64,000 nt of DNA from Tubiluchus corallicola (Eukaryota > Priapulida > Priapulimorpha > Priapulimorphida > Tubiluchidae), in assembly GCA_030141605.1 (NCBI GenBank), contig JAQGDQ010000100.1, forward strand, positions 1 to 64,000, in the 5' to 3' direction. The translations under genes and the position numbers were made by a program. Position 1 is the stretch's first letter; each line of letters begins with the position of its first letter. The notes under the pieces are model-generated. The model had not been told where the DNA came from. It did not search any database and was given only the letters and a program-made list of their open reading frames with translations. Of this stretch, positions 34,001 to 45,174 are shown piece after piece.

Positions 34001-37000
34001 TGCAGTGTCTATTAATATTTCAGACTATGTGGCTTCAAGCCTAACAACGTCCACTAGTGGTTTAATGGAGGGTGATGTGTATGCAAGAATTGTCACACCA
34101 AACATAGCTGTAGAAAATGGAGTTGTCCACATAATTGACACAGTGTTAGCATTAATCTACAGAAATGTTGAAGAAACCATGCAAAGTCACAAAAATATGA
34201 CGTAAGTTTCTATTTAGTTTCTATTTAGAGTTACTGTAAAATCATAATTATGAATAGAGAAACTAGGCTGTTTTTGACATAAACATTATTTTTAACATAA
34301 ATAAATTGGAAAAACATAAAAATACGTGGAGAAAAAAACATTAATGTTGCACAAGAATGGTATAAATATTTTTCAGTATGGTCTGGACAGAAATTTTTAT
34401 GAAGTCCTTCATGAAAGAACTACGTGATGTGGTCAAGCTGGGTGATGTTACTGTGTTTGTTCCTTCAAATTATGCTTTTGAGAAAGTGCCTGAAAATAAG
34501 CTCAGAGAGTTTCTGTCAGCTGAATCAATGGTTTACAAAGTAAGTTTTTGTTTGAAAAGCACTTAACATTACACTGGTAAAATTCTAAAATCTAACTTTA
34601 GCAAATTCATTGTGGGAAAGTTAAATTCATTATATAATAGGCCTTTCACAGTTTCGCTATGTGCATGCGTCAAAGGTTAAGTGAACCCCAGCAACGCGTC
34701 TTGAGTACAGCTGCCATGTGACATGAGGGCAAAGCCATCTGCCGCATCAGTTCAGTTTTACATGGACTTTACTTAATCATGCATTAGTCTGTGCAATGTA
34801 GCATGATTTACTAGCATAAGTAAGATTCTAGCTAGCTGTTAAAACTGTTACTATTACACTAGCTTGGGTTGAGAGTGTTAAGTGTACATAAATGTGTTGT
34901 CTGGTTCACTTAACCTTTGACCTTTTCATAATCATCATCAGTTGCTGAAGCTGTAAAAAGGCAATTTATTTTATAGTTAATGCAGTTACACATTTCCAAT
35001 GGCAAAACGTTTCTACGCAACCAAGATAACAGCACATTGCTGACAACGCTGAATGATGAAAAGAAACTTCGATTTATGGTTACTGAAAATAATAACGCAA
35101 AAAGTAAGTAACGTTTTTGGTGCAAAGATATTAAATTAGTCTGTCAAGTATGTCTTTGTAAGCTCAACATTACAGTTTATTGTGCTTTATAATTTTGTGG
35201 TTTTTTATTTGTTATTGCAACAGGAAGACCAATTACACATGTCTTAAAAGGTATGATAAGTGTGGACTTGTTGTTGTGAGTAGAAACTAATTAGTTACAC
35301 AGTGGATCTTCAGAAAAAAAACATGTTTCCATTTAATAGAATCTATAGGATGAAGCTAATTTGTGCTTCGTTAAGTTTGTTTTGTGTTGTTTTTCATACT
35401 GTAAATTTTGTCCATGTGTTCTTTCATGTGTGAAAGGCCTGTTGACAGCATTTTCTGTAATTTTTTAATGCACCGTTAAGTCGTGCAGCCAACGCAAGTA
35501 CAGCGCTACAGATTCCTCGCTCCGGAGTATACCGATTCTTAATGAACCCCTCATGCCCACTGAAGTAGAATCTCAGTTAAATAGATTAAGCATTAGCAAG
35601 AATGCCAGCAATGATGAGCTTCCTCCAGGAGAGTTAAAGTTTGTGCCAAATCTATTAATTATATTTCTGACATTCTAGGGTTTTTATTAGTACAATTTAT
35701 CCAGAATTAAGAAGAGATTTCACGATATTTAAGAAAGTTGATCATTTGAATTCCAGTAATTACAAGGGTATTAGTATCCATTCTCCACTGCATAAGATAT
35801 ATATAATAGTGTTTTAAATAAAAGATTTGCGGTGTGGTTTACCCCAGATACTCAGCAAGTAGGAGGGCAGCAGCCTCGTGGCTGTGATGAATAGGTCTTT
35901 CCTGTTAGATTCATAATTGATGCAGCAAGAAAGATGAAGAGTATGCCATGTGTTATCTTTTTATACTATGTCAAAACTTACGACACTGTAAATAAGCAGG
36001 AGCTATTGAACAACCTCTAAAAATATGAATGTGCTAGTTGTTTGTTGTCAGCTTTAGGAGAAGGCCTGAGACACAGCAGAGAAGTGCTTGGTAAAGGTAT
36101 CTTCACAGCTATAAAGGTACTAGACAGGGAGGTTCAACTGGTTATTTGTTATTTACCATTTTTATTAATGACACAGTTAGGTTTGTCAAGAGATATGGAT
36201 AAGATTGATATTTGGAGTCTCTGCATTTGTTGCTTTTAATGGATAACACTTCCATTCTGGCCTCTAACCACCTCCAGAGAGGCAATGGAAAGATTATAGA
36301 GCTGTTATCTACACTTGCTTTCAAACTGCTCCCCCTGATCTAGTGAGTCTGAATTTTTAACCGTGGTTACAGCAGAAGAAGGGAGCTTTCAAAATGGTAA
36401 CAATAGTATTACAATTTGGTGTAAGTCTGTCTGGGGAACCCCCATTGCTAATACGAGTATTGCAGAGCAGGGAGAAAAGCACGTACAAGTGAAAAAACTA
36501 GTGCTTGCTTAAAATCCAGATGCATCATTCCAGAGAAAAAATTATGGCAAAGGACTGCTATGAATTCTGTGACAATCCAATGAATCTTAGTGCACGAATA
36601 AATTGAATAGGTATGCAAAAAGCTAGATTCTGTGAAATCACTTTTGGATGTTTGCACCTAAACCTGCAATGAAATTGCTCATTTGCAAGGTGTAATTACA
36701 AGCAAACAAGAAAGATTTTTGCAGAAGTTTCGTGCTCAAACCTATAGTAAAACGTTTCCATTTCCCAGAGCCACATATATACCTGATTTCCCCATGTGAC
36801 AAGTTACTTTCATTTATTAGAGAGGAGAGTAGCAGTGCATTTCACAGCCTGAATTTCAAAAAACCGTGTTTACCATAATCAGATGTAGTTCTCATCAATT
36901 AAGCATTGAAGTTGATAGATGGTCGAGAATTTTGGTGGAAAATAGTCTTTATTAAAAGAATGCAGAGGGAGGTGAAATGCAATTTTGTTTGTGTTGCTAC

Positions 37001-40000
37001 TTAAATGGTTTGCCTACAACTAGTTTTTTTTATTTTTTATTGTAATTTTTATTTTATTTTTGTTCTAAAACAGACGTTACTAGAAATGAGTACTTATTTT
37101 ATGGGCCAAATGCACTCAATGTAATTTTCATGCACCATACACTTGTAATGAACTTACAGTTGACAAATGTCAGTAAATGAGTAGTCTAAATCTAACCTAG
37201 GCTAATTTATCCTGTTGTTGTGCTTTAACTTAATAAGGTGAAACTTGTTTTAATTTCTTAAAATATGAATACTATACTTAAAATCTACAAATTTAAGTAC
37301 CTTCACAAAGTACCAAGTTCATTTTAATTAATACCTCTGCATAAGTAACAGTAATTGCTTGGCTATCATATCAGTAATTAAAATATAAATTGCTAATCCT
37401 CTTTTAGTTTATCTGTCAGGTTTAATCAATGACGGGTTTATCGCCATGTTTTGAATCAGTTGAAATTACTATTCTTTTCTTTTGCAATTATCATGAAGTT
37501 GGTATTTTTAAATCATGATCAGATCAAATCATGATGATATTTGATTATATTTGTTGTCATTTGTTTCTTTCAACATACTATATTAAGTATATGACTGCAT
37601 AATGACATTTTTTTATTTCAGCTGGTGATACCTAGTTTTATGACTAAAAATCAGCCTTATGATTTGAATTTTGCAGCTTTTTATGTAAATGGAGATGGAG
37701 TATGGGGAGAAGTTGTGCAGCCTAATCTTGGTGCATCAAATGGTGTGATCCATCTAATAGATTCAATTCTCGGTTTTCCTTATCAAAGCATGTATGAATA
37801 CAGTGAAAGCAATTCTCTTGAGTAAGTTCTTGTTGTAAGGAGTAAGAAGGAGCAGGTGCTTTCTAATCTTCCTCTTATAGGTGTCCACCATAACTGATAA
37901 CATCATTTTTTAACTATATAAATGCAATTGAAAAAACACATTTGTAAATTTTGAGAACCCTGTGAAAATTTAGGGAACAACATCACTCAAGGTAAACACT
38001 TGAACCATTGAAAAACTCTTAACACAATTCTATGGGCTAACAATGATTCTCAAAATACAAGGTACCAGTACTGTTATGTGCATAAAAGCAGGCAAATAAT
38101 GAATTAATTTTGGAAACATCTAGAGTATTTTGGTCTATAGCTATTTCATCGTCTCCGTTCTTTACAAATTGTACTTCTTTACAAATAGATGGTTTTCACT
38201 TTCAATCACTTGCGTCCTTGGCAGATGTATTGAATCCGGTTTTTTGCACATGTCTTGATTTTACTTGCTTATTTTGCATCTTGATTTCATTTGCTTATTT
38301 TGTTTTGTAGAGAATTCCATAGACTTCTGTTAAGATCTAGTCCTAAACTTGCTCAGTATCTTGAAATAGAGGATGAGCAGTTGACAGTGTTTGCACCGAA
38401 TAATGAAGCGTTTTTAGAAATATACAGAAGCAACATTGATGACTACAATAAACTAACTGAGAGTAATGATGTTTTTGAATCAGTAAGTACCATATGATTC
38501 ATTTTAAGTGAAACGGTTATCAATACAGCTTGAAGAATACCCCTTTCTAATTATATGTTAATTATTTTGTTTTAATACAGTAATAATATAAGAGATAGTG
38601 AATCTATCAAGATATCCTGACTGATGATTAATGGCACTTTATGGTGCTGTCTTAAATACAATGTCTCATTAAATTTTATGGACTAACTGCAACCAAATTA
38701 ATAGGAATAAGAGTTGTAGATATTATTAATGCTGCTAAATTTATGATTGTTTAATTAACTCTGACAACTTTTCAATGACTTTCCTATAGAATTTATTATA
38801 TTCTTTTGTAGTTGGTAAATCACTTAAAATATGAAGAAAAAAATTACATAATTTTTATGCACAGGTTATGGAAAACCATATCGTTCATGGAAAAGTGATA
38901 ACTTTAGATGACCTGAGAAATGACATGCAAATAACAACAATGAATGGCCAAACATTGCTGTTACGGCAAGATGGATATAATTTAGATCGTGAGTAGAAAA
39001 CTAAGGGCAAAATAATTCACTCATAGTGGCATAACAAAAGAGAATTTGGCATAATCTTTCTTAAAAAAATAACTAAAAAGCTATAAACAAGATTAATATG
39101 ATACTAAATAAATAAAAATTTGCAATGAGATGTAAAGGTCAAATGCAATAAATGTTCCATAACTAGGTTTTTTGATCACGAACTCTTAAAAGTATAGTCT
39201 ATTGTGCTAATAGACCTCTATTTGTTTAGTACAGGCCCTAATTTAAAAGCATAACACAGTCAGGTAACTTTTTCAAGCAGTTCTGGAATTTATAAGCTAG
39301 GATCTAGAATAACAAGACCTTCTTAATAGCTATGTGGTGGAACTGAGACCTAGCTCATTATCAAGGTTAACCCTATGATATCTGAGGTATGCACACATCA
39401 TCCTTCTATGAGTTAAACAGTCAGAAAAAATTTATACAGTAGTCACAAATCTTTTGCTGACCAGCCTGGCTTACTGAACTTGTGCACCCAAACAAACACT
39501 GTGACCATTCAACTATTATCTCACTCCAAGATATGTTTCAAACAATTTCAGACATTGTTATGTGTTGTCGTTATGTATAACCCCATGCAATAAAAAAGAA
39601 AGAACCATGGTGGGTAACTACATTGTTCCATTTTGTCGCATATATATCTTACTATAGTTTCTGTGCAGACTTTTGAGACCTCACATTTTTCCTTACTTAA
39701 ATTGACTTTTTCTGGCCACCACTGCCTTGTTTCAAGTTATCTTTGAAAAGCAAAGTAAATGAAGCATTCTCTATCTCTCTTAATTTTTTACCTTATGAAA
39801 AAGAAAAGCCATTAATTTTTGTATAATTATGTAACAAATTTTTGGGATTGCTTTTAGGGTGGTATGTTACATACGATCGAGTAGAAGCGACTATTGTAAT
39901 GCAAGGGCAAAGAATGAGCAATGGCTTCTTGTACATCATTGACCGAGTATTACATAAACCAGGTGACCTACAAGTGAGCAGTTCCTTGACAACAGCAGCT

Positions 40001-40048
40001 TGCTTAGTGTTGACTTTATCTATGGTTTTAATAACAAAACTTTTTTAA
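20848..40048 (+). CDS. fasciclin-I-like GPI-anchored adhesion protein, four FAS1 domains, 14 exons
   Basis: Fourteen exons join to 2157 nt (718 residues plus stop): 20848-20949, 30783-30945, 31567-31769, 31877-32040, 32283-32448, 33450-33597, 34024-34201, 34377-34539, 34977-35107, 35224-35275, 37622-37821, 38311-38482, 38865-38988 and 39858-40048. All introns are GT-AG. Residues 1-17 form a signal peptide (MSPFLIITLFFCKF). FAS1 domains lie at about 18-195, 205-365, 375-545 and 555-690. Each has a TVFAP/TVFLP/TVFVP strand and a late NGxxHxID or equivalent motif. The end (SSLTTAACLVLTLSMVLI, then TKLF) is a small-residue plus hydrophobic GPI signal. Length and domain number match insect fasciclin I, a homophilic cell-surface adhesion molecule. 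The splice of domain 3 (34977-37821) is the least certain part. Confidence 0.93.
25047..25160 (-). repeat. possible LINE 3' tail
   Basis: Read on the minus strand the segment ends AATAAACTGAATTGAATTGA, like the short-repeat tails of several invertebrate LINE clades. A hairpin-like GGACGGCACTGG/GCCACCGTCC pair lies just upstream. No reverse transcriptase frame is attached. Confidence 0.3.
30448..30640. repeat. degraded (GACT)n tetranucleotide array
   Basis: Repeated TGACTGAC/GACAGACTGAC words with many substitutions end about 140 bp before fasciclin exon 2. A Ser/Gln/Val-rich frame on the minus strand is a by-product. Confidence 0.85.
30783..30945 (+). CDS. fasciclin gene exon 2, FAS1 domain 1 start
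   Basis: It opens FSEYAEKWLRN and contains YTYTVFAPTNEAFERY, the first conserved FAS1 motif, then LWNYHL. The acceptor is TTTTCTAG, seven bases before a decoy CAG that would give the wrong frame. It leaves in phase 1. Confidence 0.93.
31026..31095. repeat. (TA)n(GA)n(TA)n compound microsatellite
   Basis: TA repeats flank a central GA tract in fasciclin intron 2. The outer TA blocks can pair with each other. Confidence 0.95.
31567..31769 (+). CDS. fasciclin gene exon 3, polyglutamine loop
   Basis: It continues VNKKFTRQDF and IFTLAPKSAPIWITVSEQ, then a run of eight Gln coded by CAG/CAA and a QPPGAINASSTEQ stretch with a possible N-glycosylation site. The loop is longer than in most FAS1 domains. 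The donor is the weak GTTGGT. Confidence 0.88.
31877..32040 (+). CDS. fasciclin gene exon 4, end of domain 1
   Basis: It carries SNGILHKIDRILYPMG, the second conserved FAS1 motif, and the link to domain 2 (GFIEDVDNNYPHYLL). The acceptor is TTTGCAG and the donor GTGAGC; it leaves in phase 2. Confidence 0.93.
32283..32448 (+). CDS. fasciclin gene exon 5, domain 2 start
   Basis: It codes VKFTVFLPNDNALDSLS, the first motif of FAS1 domain 2. It enters in phase 2 and leaves in phase 0 at GTAAGT. Confidence 0.93.
32846..33204. mobile_element. hAT-like MITE in fasciclin intron 5
   Basis: The left end CAGTGACTTAGCTA pairs with the right end, whose reverse complement is CAGAGCCGTAGCCA, a terminal motif of many non-autonomous hAT-type elements. 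A G-run follows the left end (AAGGGGGGGTAAACC). Flanking octamers AAGAAGAT and ATAAAGAT look like an eroded 8-bp target duplication. There is no coding capacity. Confidence 0.55.
33450..33597 (+). CDS. fasciclin gene exon 6, domain 2 middle
   Basis: It codes MHAHMIKDYVVFDNLMVKGQ and QLHFDRRGNETGDEP, including an NET sequon. It enters in phase 0 and leaves in phase 1 (GTAAGA). Confidence 0.92.
34024..34201 (+). CDS. fasciclin gene exon 7, domain 2 end
   Basis: It codes YYVASSLTTSTSG and VTPNIAVENGVVHIIDTVL, the second FAS1 motif. It enters in phase 1 and leaves in phase 2 (GTAAGT). Confidence 0.93.
34377..34539 (+). CDS. fasciclin gene exon 8, domain 3 start
   Basis: It codes MVWTEIFMKSFMKEL and VTVFVPSNYAFEKVP, the first motif of domain 3. 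It enters in phase 2 and leaves in phase 0 (GTAAGT). Confidence 0.93.
34977..35107 (+). CDS. fasciclin gene exon 9, domain 3 middle, with overlapping donors
   Basis: It codes LHISNGKTFLRNQDNSTLL and LRFMVTENNNA. Two donors overlap in AAAGTAAGTAACG. The first (exon end 35103) is the stronger GTAAGT; the second (exon end 35107) is GTAACG. Only the second keeps frame through exons 10 and 11. With the first, exon 10 reads to a TGA. Confidence 0.75.
35224..35275 (+). CDS. fasciclin gene exon 10, short domain 3 exon
   Basis: This 52-bp candidate has acceptor TTGCAACAG and strong donor GTGAGT. In the frame set by the second exon-9 donor it reads KTNYTCLKRYDKCGLVV, bringing two cysteines and an NYT sequon. 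No corresponding exon exists in domains 2 or 4, so the call rests on phase and splice sites. Confidence 0.5.
35540..36700 (+). pseudogene. dead LINE reverse transcriptase in fasciclin intron 10
   Basis: Broken frames in order read MPTEVESQLNRLSISK (an RT block near 35550), KKVDHLNSSNYKGISI (about 35735), YVKTYDTVNKQELLNNL (about 35960, the first catalytic region), GNLFTIF-like GSTGYLL blocks (about 36130) and LLLMDNTSILAS (about 36220), where the expected xADD has become MDN. Stops and frameshifts are frequent. It lies in the same direction as the host gene. Confidence 0.75.
37622..37821 (+). CDS. fasciclin gene exon 11, domain 3 end
   Basis: It codes LVIPSFMTKNQPYDLNF and GASNGVIHLIDSILGFPYQ, the second motif of domain 3. 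Only a phase-0 entry keeps it open. It leaves in phase 2 (GTAAGT). The 2.3-kb intron before it holds a dead LINE. Confidence 0.92.
38311..38482 (+). CDS. fasciclin gene exon 12, domain 4 start
   Basis: It codes EFHRLLLRSSPKLAQYLE and LTVFAPNNEAFLEIYR, the first motif of domain 4. It enters in phase 2 and leaves in phase 0 (GTAAGT). Confidence 0.93.
38865..38988 (+). CDS. fasciclin gene exon 13, domain 4 middle
   Basis: It codes VMENHIVHGKVITLDDL and ITTMNGQTLLLRQDG. It enters in phase 0 and leaves in phase 1 (GTGAGT). Confidence 0.92.
39858..40048 (+). CDS. fasciclin gene exon 14, domain 4 end and GPI signal
   Basis: It codes ATIVMQGQRMSNGFLYIIDR, then a short spacer with SSLTTAAC as likely cleavage region and a final hydrophobic stretch ending ITKLF before TAA. 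No cytoplasmic tail follows, as expected for a GPI-anchored protein. Confidence 0.93.
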
Positions 40049-43047
40049 ACATAGGTAGTGAGTATAGGAGGAAACTATTTCGTTGTAAGAGATCTAGTTA
40101 AATGAATTGAAATACTAAAAAAGCTGCTGGGTTATGCCTATTGTATCTTTTGTATAAACTGTGCATTATGCTTATTTATATATAGATTATTTCACTTTCA
40201 AAAAGATCTTTTATTTCATTTTCCTGCATACTTTTTATCCAGTATTATTAATAAGCATAATGTGCAGTTTGTGTTTTACCACAAAGAATATTAACTGGCA
40301 GCACATTAAGTTAAACATATGAAATAAATAATTTTACCACTTTAAAGAACATATGCTGGTTAAATTTTTTCATTATGTAATAACTTATTTTTGACCAACT
40401 AGCAAACTAGCATGTGAACATGTAGACTATTCTCTTTTTAACAGAGTTGTTTAAATTGTCTTTTTTGGATGGACATGTAGGATGGACTATTTCCTGTTTC
40501 CTATGAAATTTTTCTGAAATAATTATCACGTTAACATGTATGTTTTTACTCCAGCAATTATGCAGTATGGCATTTTACATACTTGCATACAAACAGAATA
40601 GAAAATTATTATTAGTTACCAAGAAATTTTTCTTCACTAAAAAGTTTGCAATAATGTCTGGAAATGAAACTTACAACATTTGTGAGCAACACATAAAGTC
40701 TTTTATGCTTTTCCTGTTAAAAAAATGTGTGTTTAATGAAGCGACCAAATAAATTTTGGTATTTTTTTATATTCATTCATCATACACACTGCAGTTAGCA
40801 GATTTTGTTTTATGCAAAAGTGAAGTTTGCCTCAGTTAATTCTCAAAGCGAACTAAATTAGCTCTATTAATAAGATATTAGGTATTATCTAGAAATATAA
40901 CTTATATGACATGCTCCACCTCATAAAATGTCTGAAAACTTTGTAGGTTTGAGTAAAATTAAACAGCCACTTTTGACATAAAACATTTGTAATTGGATTT
41001 AAAGGATAACTGAAGATAATTATTGCTTCTGCTCAATTAGGATAACAGTTAGGTGTACTATAGAAGATATTATATGACGTGTATTACCAAATTTTATGCT
41101 ACTGATGCCTCATGTCTTCAGAATTTTTAATGGGAAACAAATGGATTTTTTGTTATTAGTAAAAATTCAAATAATAAATCACTCCTTTCAATGTTAAAAG
41201 TTTTAAATTTTGTAACTTTAGACACTTAATCTTACGATCTTGTTGTTTCAATGTTCTTTTACGGTTTATATGCTGGCCACACTACACCGCATTTCTGTTG
41301 TTAAAATATTAAATTTTCAGTTAATTGTTTTCCCATCTTTCATGAAATCGTTCTTGTTTAAGTTTAATCAATGCTGTATTTATTAACAATCGTTGCAATA
41401 ATTACTTCAGTGTTGTAATTTTTCATTTTGCATCATGTTTCTACATTCTACATTGAGGAGACCTCCAATTAATTTGTATATAAGAGCAATGCTTGCCTGA
41501 ATTTATCAGAATTTGGCAAGTAATTTTAGGTGATACCTACAAACAAGTTTTATATTTGGTGTGCCCTGTGAGCTAAGATGGGATTATCATATATAGGCAT
41601 TTGTGTTATTTGACATAAATATGATAGACTGTTGTTGTTTTTATCATGAATGTAATATTTTTTGTATTTCTTTTTAAAAGCTTCCTTAAATATATGATTT
41701 TAAAATGCAGTTTTTCATTGTGTATCAAATTATATTCGTCTGTCTAAATGAAACTGCAAAAGAATTTTAAGACATAAATGAGAATATCTGCAAAACTATA
41801 GCTGGCTTACATGATACTGCATATATTTATTGCATATATGAGCGTGTTTTGCGGATAACTTGCTTCTAATATTATGATTGTAAATAATTTTTGTAATAAG
41901 TGAAATATTGTAGCAGGTTTTTTAATGATGTTAGACAGCAGTCATAACTAAGTAAGATAGCTCTAAATTTTATCTTTTATCATGGCTTTTAAATTTTATC
42001 TTTAATCCGTATGGGCCTAAATAATTTTCTGTATTATTTAGATGTGTTGATGACTTAATAGGTCTAGCTGAAATGTTTTCACTGTAATATCAAGATAGGC
42101 CTATTTAAAGTATAGTGTTTATTTTTGGTGTAGTTAATAAGTGATAGTAAATATTTTTGCACATAGGACAATACTCATACTTTCTTAGAACTTGTCTGTA
42201 TAGGACAGAAAATTCTGATGCAATAAAGTTGCACAAAATATAATGCTTGCTCTACGTTAGTTATATAACAGTAACTGCAAATATTCCTGAGTCATTTACA
42301 AAACTATGCATTTATTTTTGCTGTGCCTTACAAAATGATTGTCTTTCTATGAATATTCATACAGCAATGGCAACCAGTCTGGTTTTCACCTATATTTGCC
42401 AATTTTGAATTCTTTTTCACAGAGGTCCATTTTTGTATCTCAGAAATTCAGTTAGATATATAATAAAGCACACAGAGTACATGGTCAATTTCAAATACAT
42501 GTTCATCATTAGATGATTTTGTTGTAGATTTATAATAAAGCTCTCCAAAATCTAACATTTCACCTATCATGATGATGTTCTCTCAAGAATAAAATGTAAA
42601 AGTTTGCTAAAAGTAAATCTAAGCCTAAAACTTTCACATGTAATAAAGATGTGCAATATAATTTCAAAATAGTACAGCTTTGCATCTACGTTTGATTTTT
42701 ATAAATAGCAATTATCTATTTCATAAATCTCATAATTATTAATAACTGTTGACAGTAGCGTCACACTGATTTATCGCTTGAATGCCAATATGGCGTACAT
42801 TGTTGCATTATTTAGTATAATTACAGAATTGTTAGTAGTGGTTTTGTGAGAAAAATAATAATAATGATTCATTATTTTAGCTTCGCTTAAAGAAGCAGCT
42901 TTTTAGCTTATGTGTATGACTCTCATTAAAAATGTTTTTGTGCCGATGCAAAGTGCAGCAACGTAAAAATTTTTATGTAACGTTATTTTACTCCAGTAAA
43001 CAAATTAAGTGCAGTAATTGACGTTATACTGTATTAGTTATAAAATG
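40049..43047 (+). other. fasciclin 3' UTR/3' flank
   Basis: This is AT-rich with no coding signal. AATAAA signals occur at about 40323 and again near 42222, 42462, 42531 and 42641, so the 3' UTR may be short (about 300 nt) or up to 2.6 kb. The next feature is a minus-strand candidate gene converging from 43.4 kb. Confidence 0.5.
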
Positions 43048-43124
43048 CGTAGAGCGTGAATAATGAATTTATTGCATAATTGCTCTCTTGAAGCAGCCAG
43101 GATGCGCCAGCACAGCAGTGTAAA

Positions 43125-43376
43125 CTAATTTGCATTAGAATCAGGGATGTCACAACTGTGTATCCTACTACAGCAATTATGAGGATTACTTTCACATTTT
43201 TCACTCGCCCATATAGAGCTTGTGTAGAAAAATAACAAAACCAAACTTTGCTTATTTACTGGAGTGGATGCGTTTGAAAGCCGCGTTTTTTCTATTTCAT
43301 TTTGATGTTGCTGAAGTCGGTATTGTGTGGGATGTGACGCTTCACCAACCGCTATAGAATTTTTGTCGTGATTCAT
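43125..43376 (-). CDS. candidate small gene, 83 residues
   Basis: ATG at 43376 follows a possible acceptor (TTTTTGCAG) 32 bp upstream, and AATAAA lies at 43068-43073 after the stop. The frame reads MNHDKNSIAVGEASHPTQ and NEIEKTRLSNASTPVNK. After that point an overlapping frame reads NVKVILIIAVVGYTVVTSL, a better transmembrane segment. A GTAAAT donor after STP and an ACACAAG acceptor 41 bp later would switch between them. No family was recognised. Confidence 0.35.
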   Translation of the reverse strand: MNHDKNSIAVGEASHPTQYRLQQHQNEIEKTRLSNASTPVNKQSLVLLFFYTSSIWASEKCESNPHNCCSRIHSCDIPDSNAN

Positions 43377-43380
43377 TTGG

Positions 43381-45174
43381 TCCTTGTTTTATTCCTTCTC
43401 GTTCTAATCTGCAAAAATTATGTTAACATCATTACCTACGTTTTTACGTGGCCAGCTAGGATCAGAAGCTTGGTTTAATCGATGCAAACAAAACGAACGA
43501 CACAAGCACGAAATAACATGGCATTTTAAACGAAGTCATGTCATATTGAACAATTTGTATAACTGCTTCTAGTTATAGCTGCGGTAGTTTCATTTTTCTA
43601 AGAATCAAATTACGATTGTGAGCGCAGCAAACCATGGACGATTGCATGTAGGTAGAAAGCATAAGATGAACAGGGCTCGATACACAGAAATGTAATTACT
43701 GGTAGTAATTTTAATAATGTGGATGGCATTACTGCTAGGCATTAAATAATATCGCTGATTATTGACATGTAATAAAAGAAAATGCAACATTGCGCGTTAT
43801 TTTTTCCTGTTTGCTCTTGGGGTTAGTGAATGAATACTTAAATAACCAAACAAGCGAACAAATGAAAATGAAATCTGCTTCTTTGAGTGACAAGCTAGGA
43901 TCCATAGAACACTTAAAAATCAAAATAAAGTGTTAGGTATTAAACAACTAAACTGATTGATTGAAATTTTATACGTACTCGGCCAGCATTCTTTCATACG
44001 AACCGGTGTCTTCCACACCTATGAATATAATTACAAACCATTCAATTAAAACGTATGTTTGTTTTGCAAAGTACTTAATTATACCTTCCTACAGCAGTTT
44101 AGAGCAGTTTTTGTTACCTTACAAAATTTGTAAGCTCGTTATACTGAAATAGTTCCAAGTTGGATGAAATATGATAGGACAGCATTAAATTACGCGGAGA
44201 CGGAAACTCCTACAGTCCTACACCTTTTCATTTTAACAACACTTTCACAGCAACCAAATTAAAGATTGTGATAATTTCTCGTGAAATTCTACACGAACGG
44301 ACCATGCTGCATTATTTTATAAGTGCATTTTAAAGCTCAACTGAAGTTCGTGATTACCTTGTGCGATTTTAAAGCGCATTGTAATTACCCTGAAATATCA
44401 TAATGTTACAGGAGCTCCTTCGCCCAATACATACGACCTAATTGTGTTAGAGCGAGAATTATGTTTAACAAAATACTTTGCCCAGTACACTGGTGTGACA
44501 AGTGGAGTGACCAATGGATAAAATTTTTGATAATGTTTTTTAATGAAAATAATAATTTCTTCACTTATTTGTCGAAGTACTCAAATTGTGATTTAGTAGA
44601 CACAATTTTAGACGATTAATTTTGTGAAAAAAACGATAATGGTTCCAACTATTGCAAATAACAGATAACTCATCTGCGGCCATACATTGCGCATATCATA
44701 ATAATCTTTCAAGCCAAACGAAAAAAAAGCTGAGATCCTAATAATTTTCATCACGTTGATAGCTGACAAAAACAGGTTTCAAGTTACGTGACATGATGGC
44801 GGACAGCTTGTATAATTTGAGATATCAGCACAAAGACAGCGAGACTTAATTACATTCTGCCATTCTTGCTTTGAAGGCTTAAAACCACTAAGTTGTCATT
44901 GCTTGCAGTGTGTTCGTTTCATTTATGTTGTTTTCGTATGCTGCCTGCACTCCTTCAAACAGAAGAGCAAATTGCATTCAGAACAAAAACTTTGAAGAAA
45001 TGGAATAGCGAAATTTTGAAGTACGTTTCTTTATACAGATTGCCCAAAACAAGACCAATGGCTACACAGGACAGGCGCTGCACTTACAATAGAAAGTCAG
45101 AATAGGAATATAACCCAGAAATTTTCTGTTGTTATTATAACCAATTTGCTAGCGGTGGAGGCATCTGTTGATGT
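43381..45174. other. intergenic, nothing recognised
   Basis: AT-rich sequence with no repeat family or exon I can support. A weak plus-strand frame at 44941-45105 (MLPALLQTEEQIAFRTK) has no splice or family support. Confidence 0.4.
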
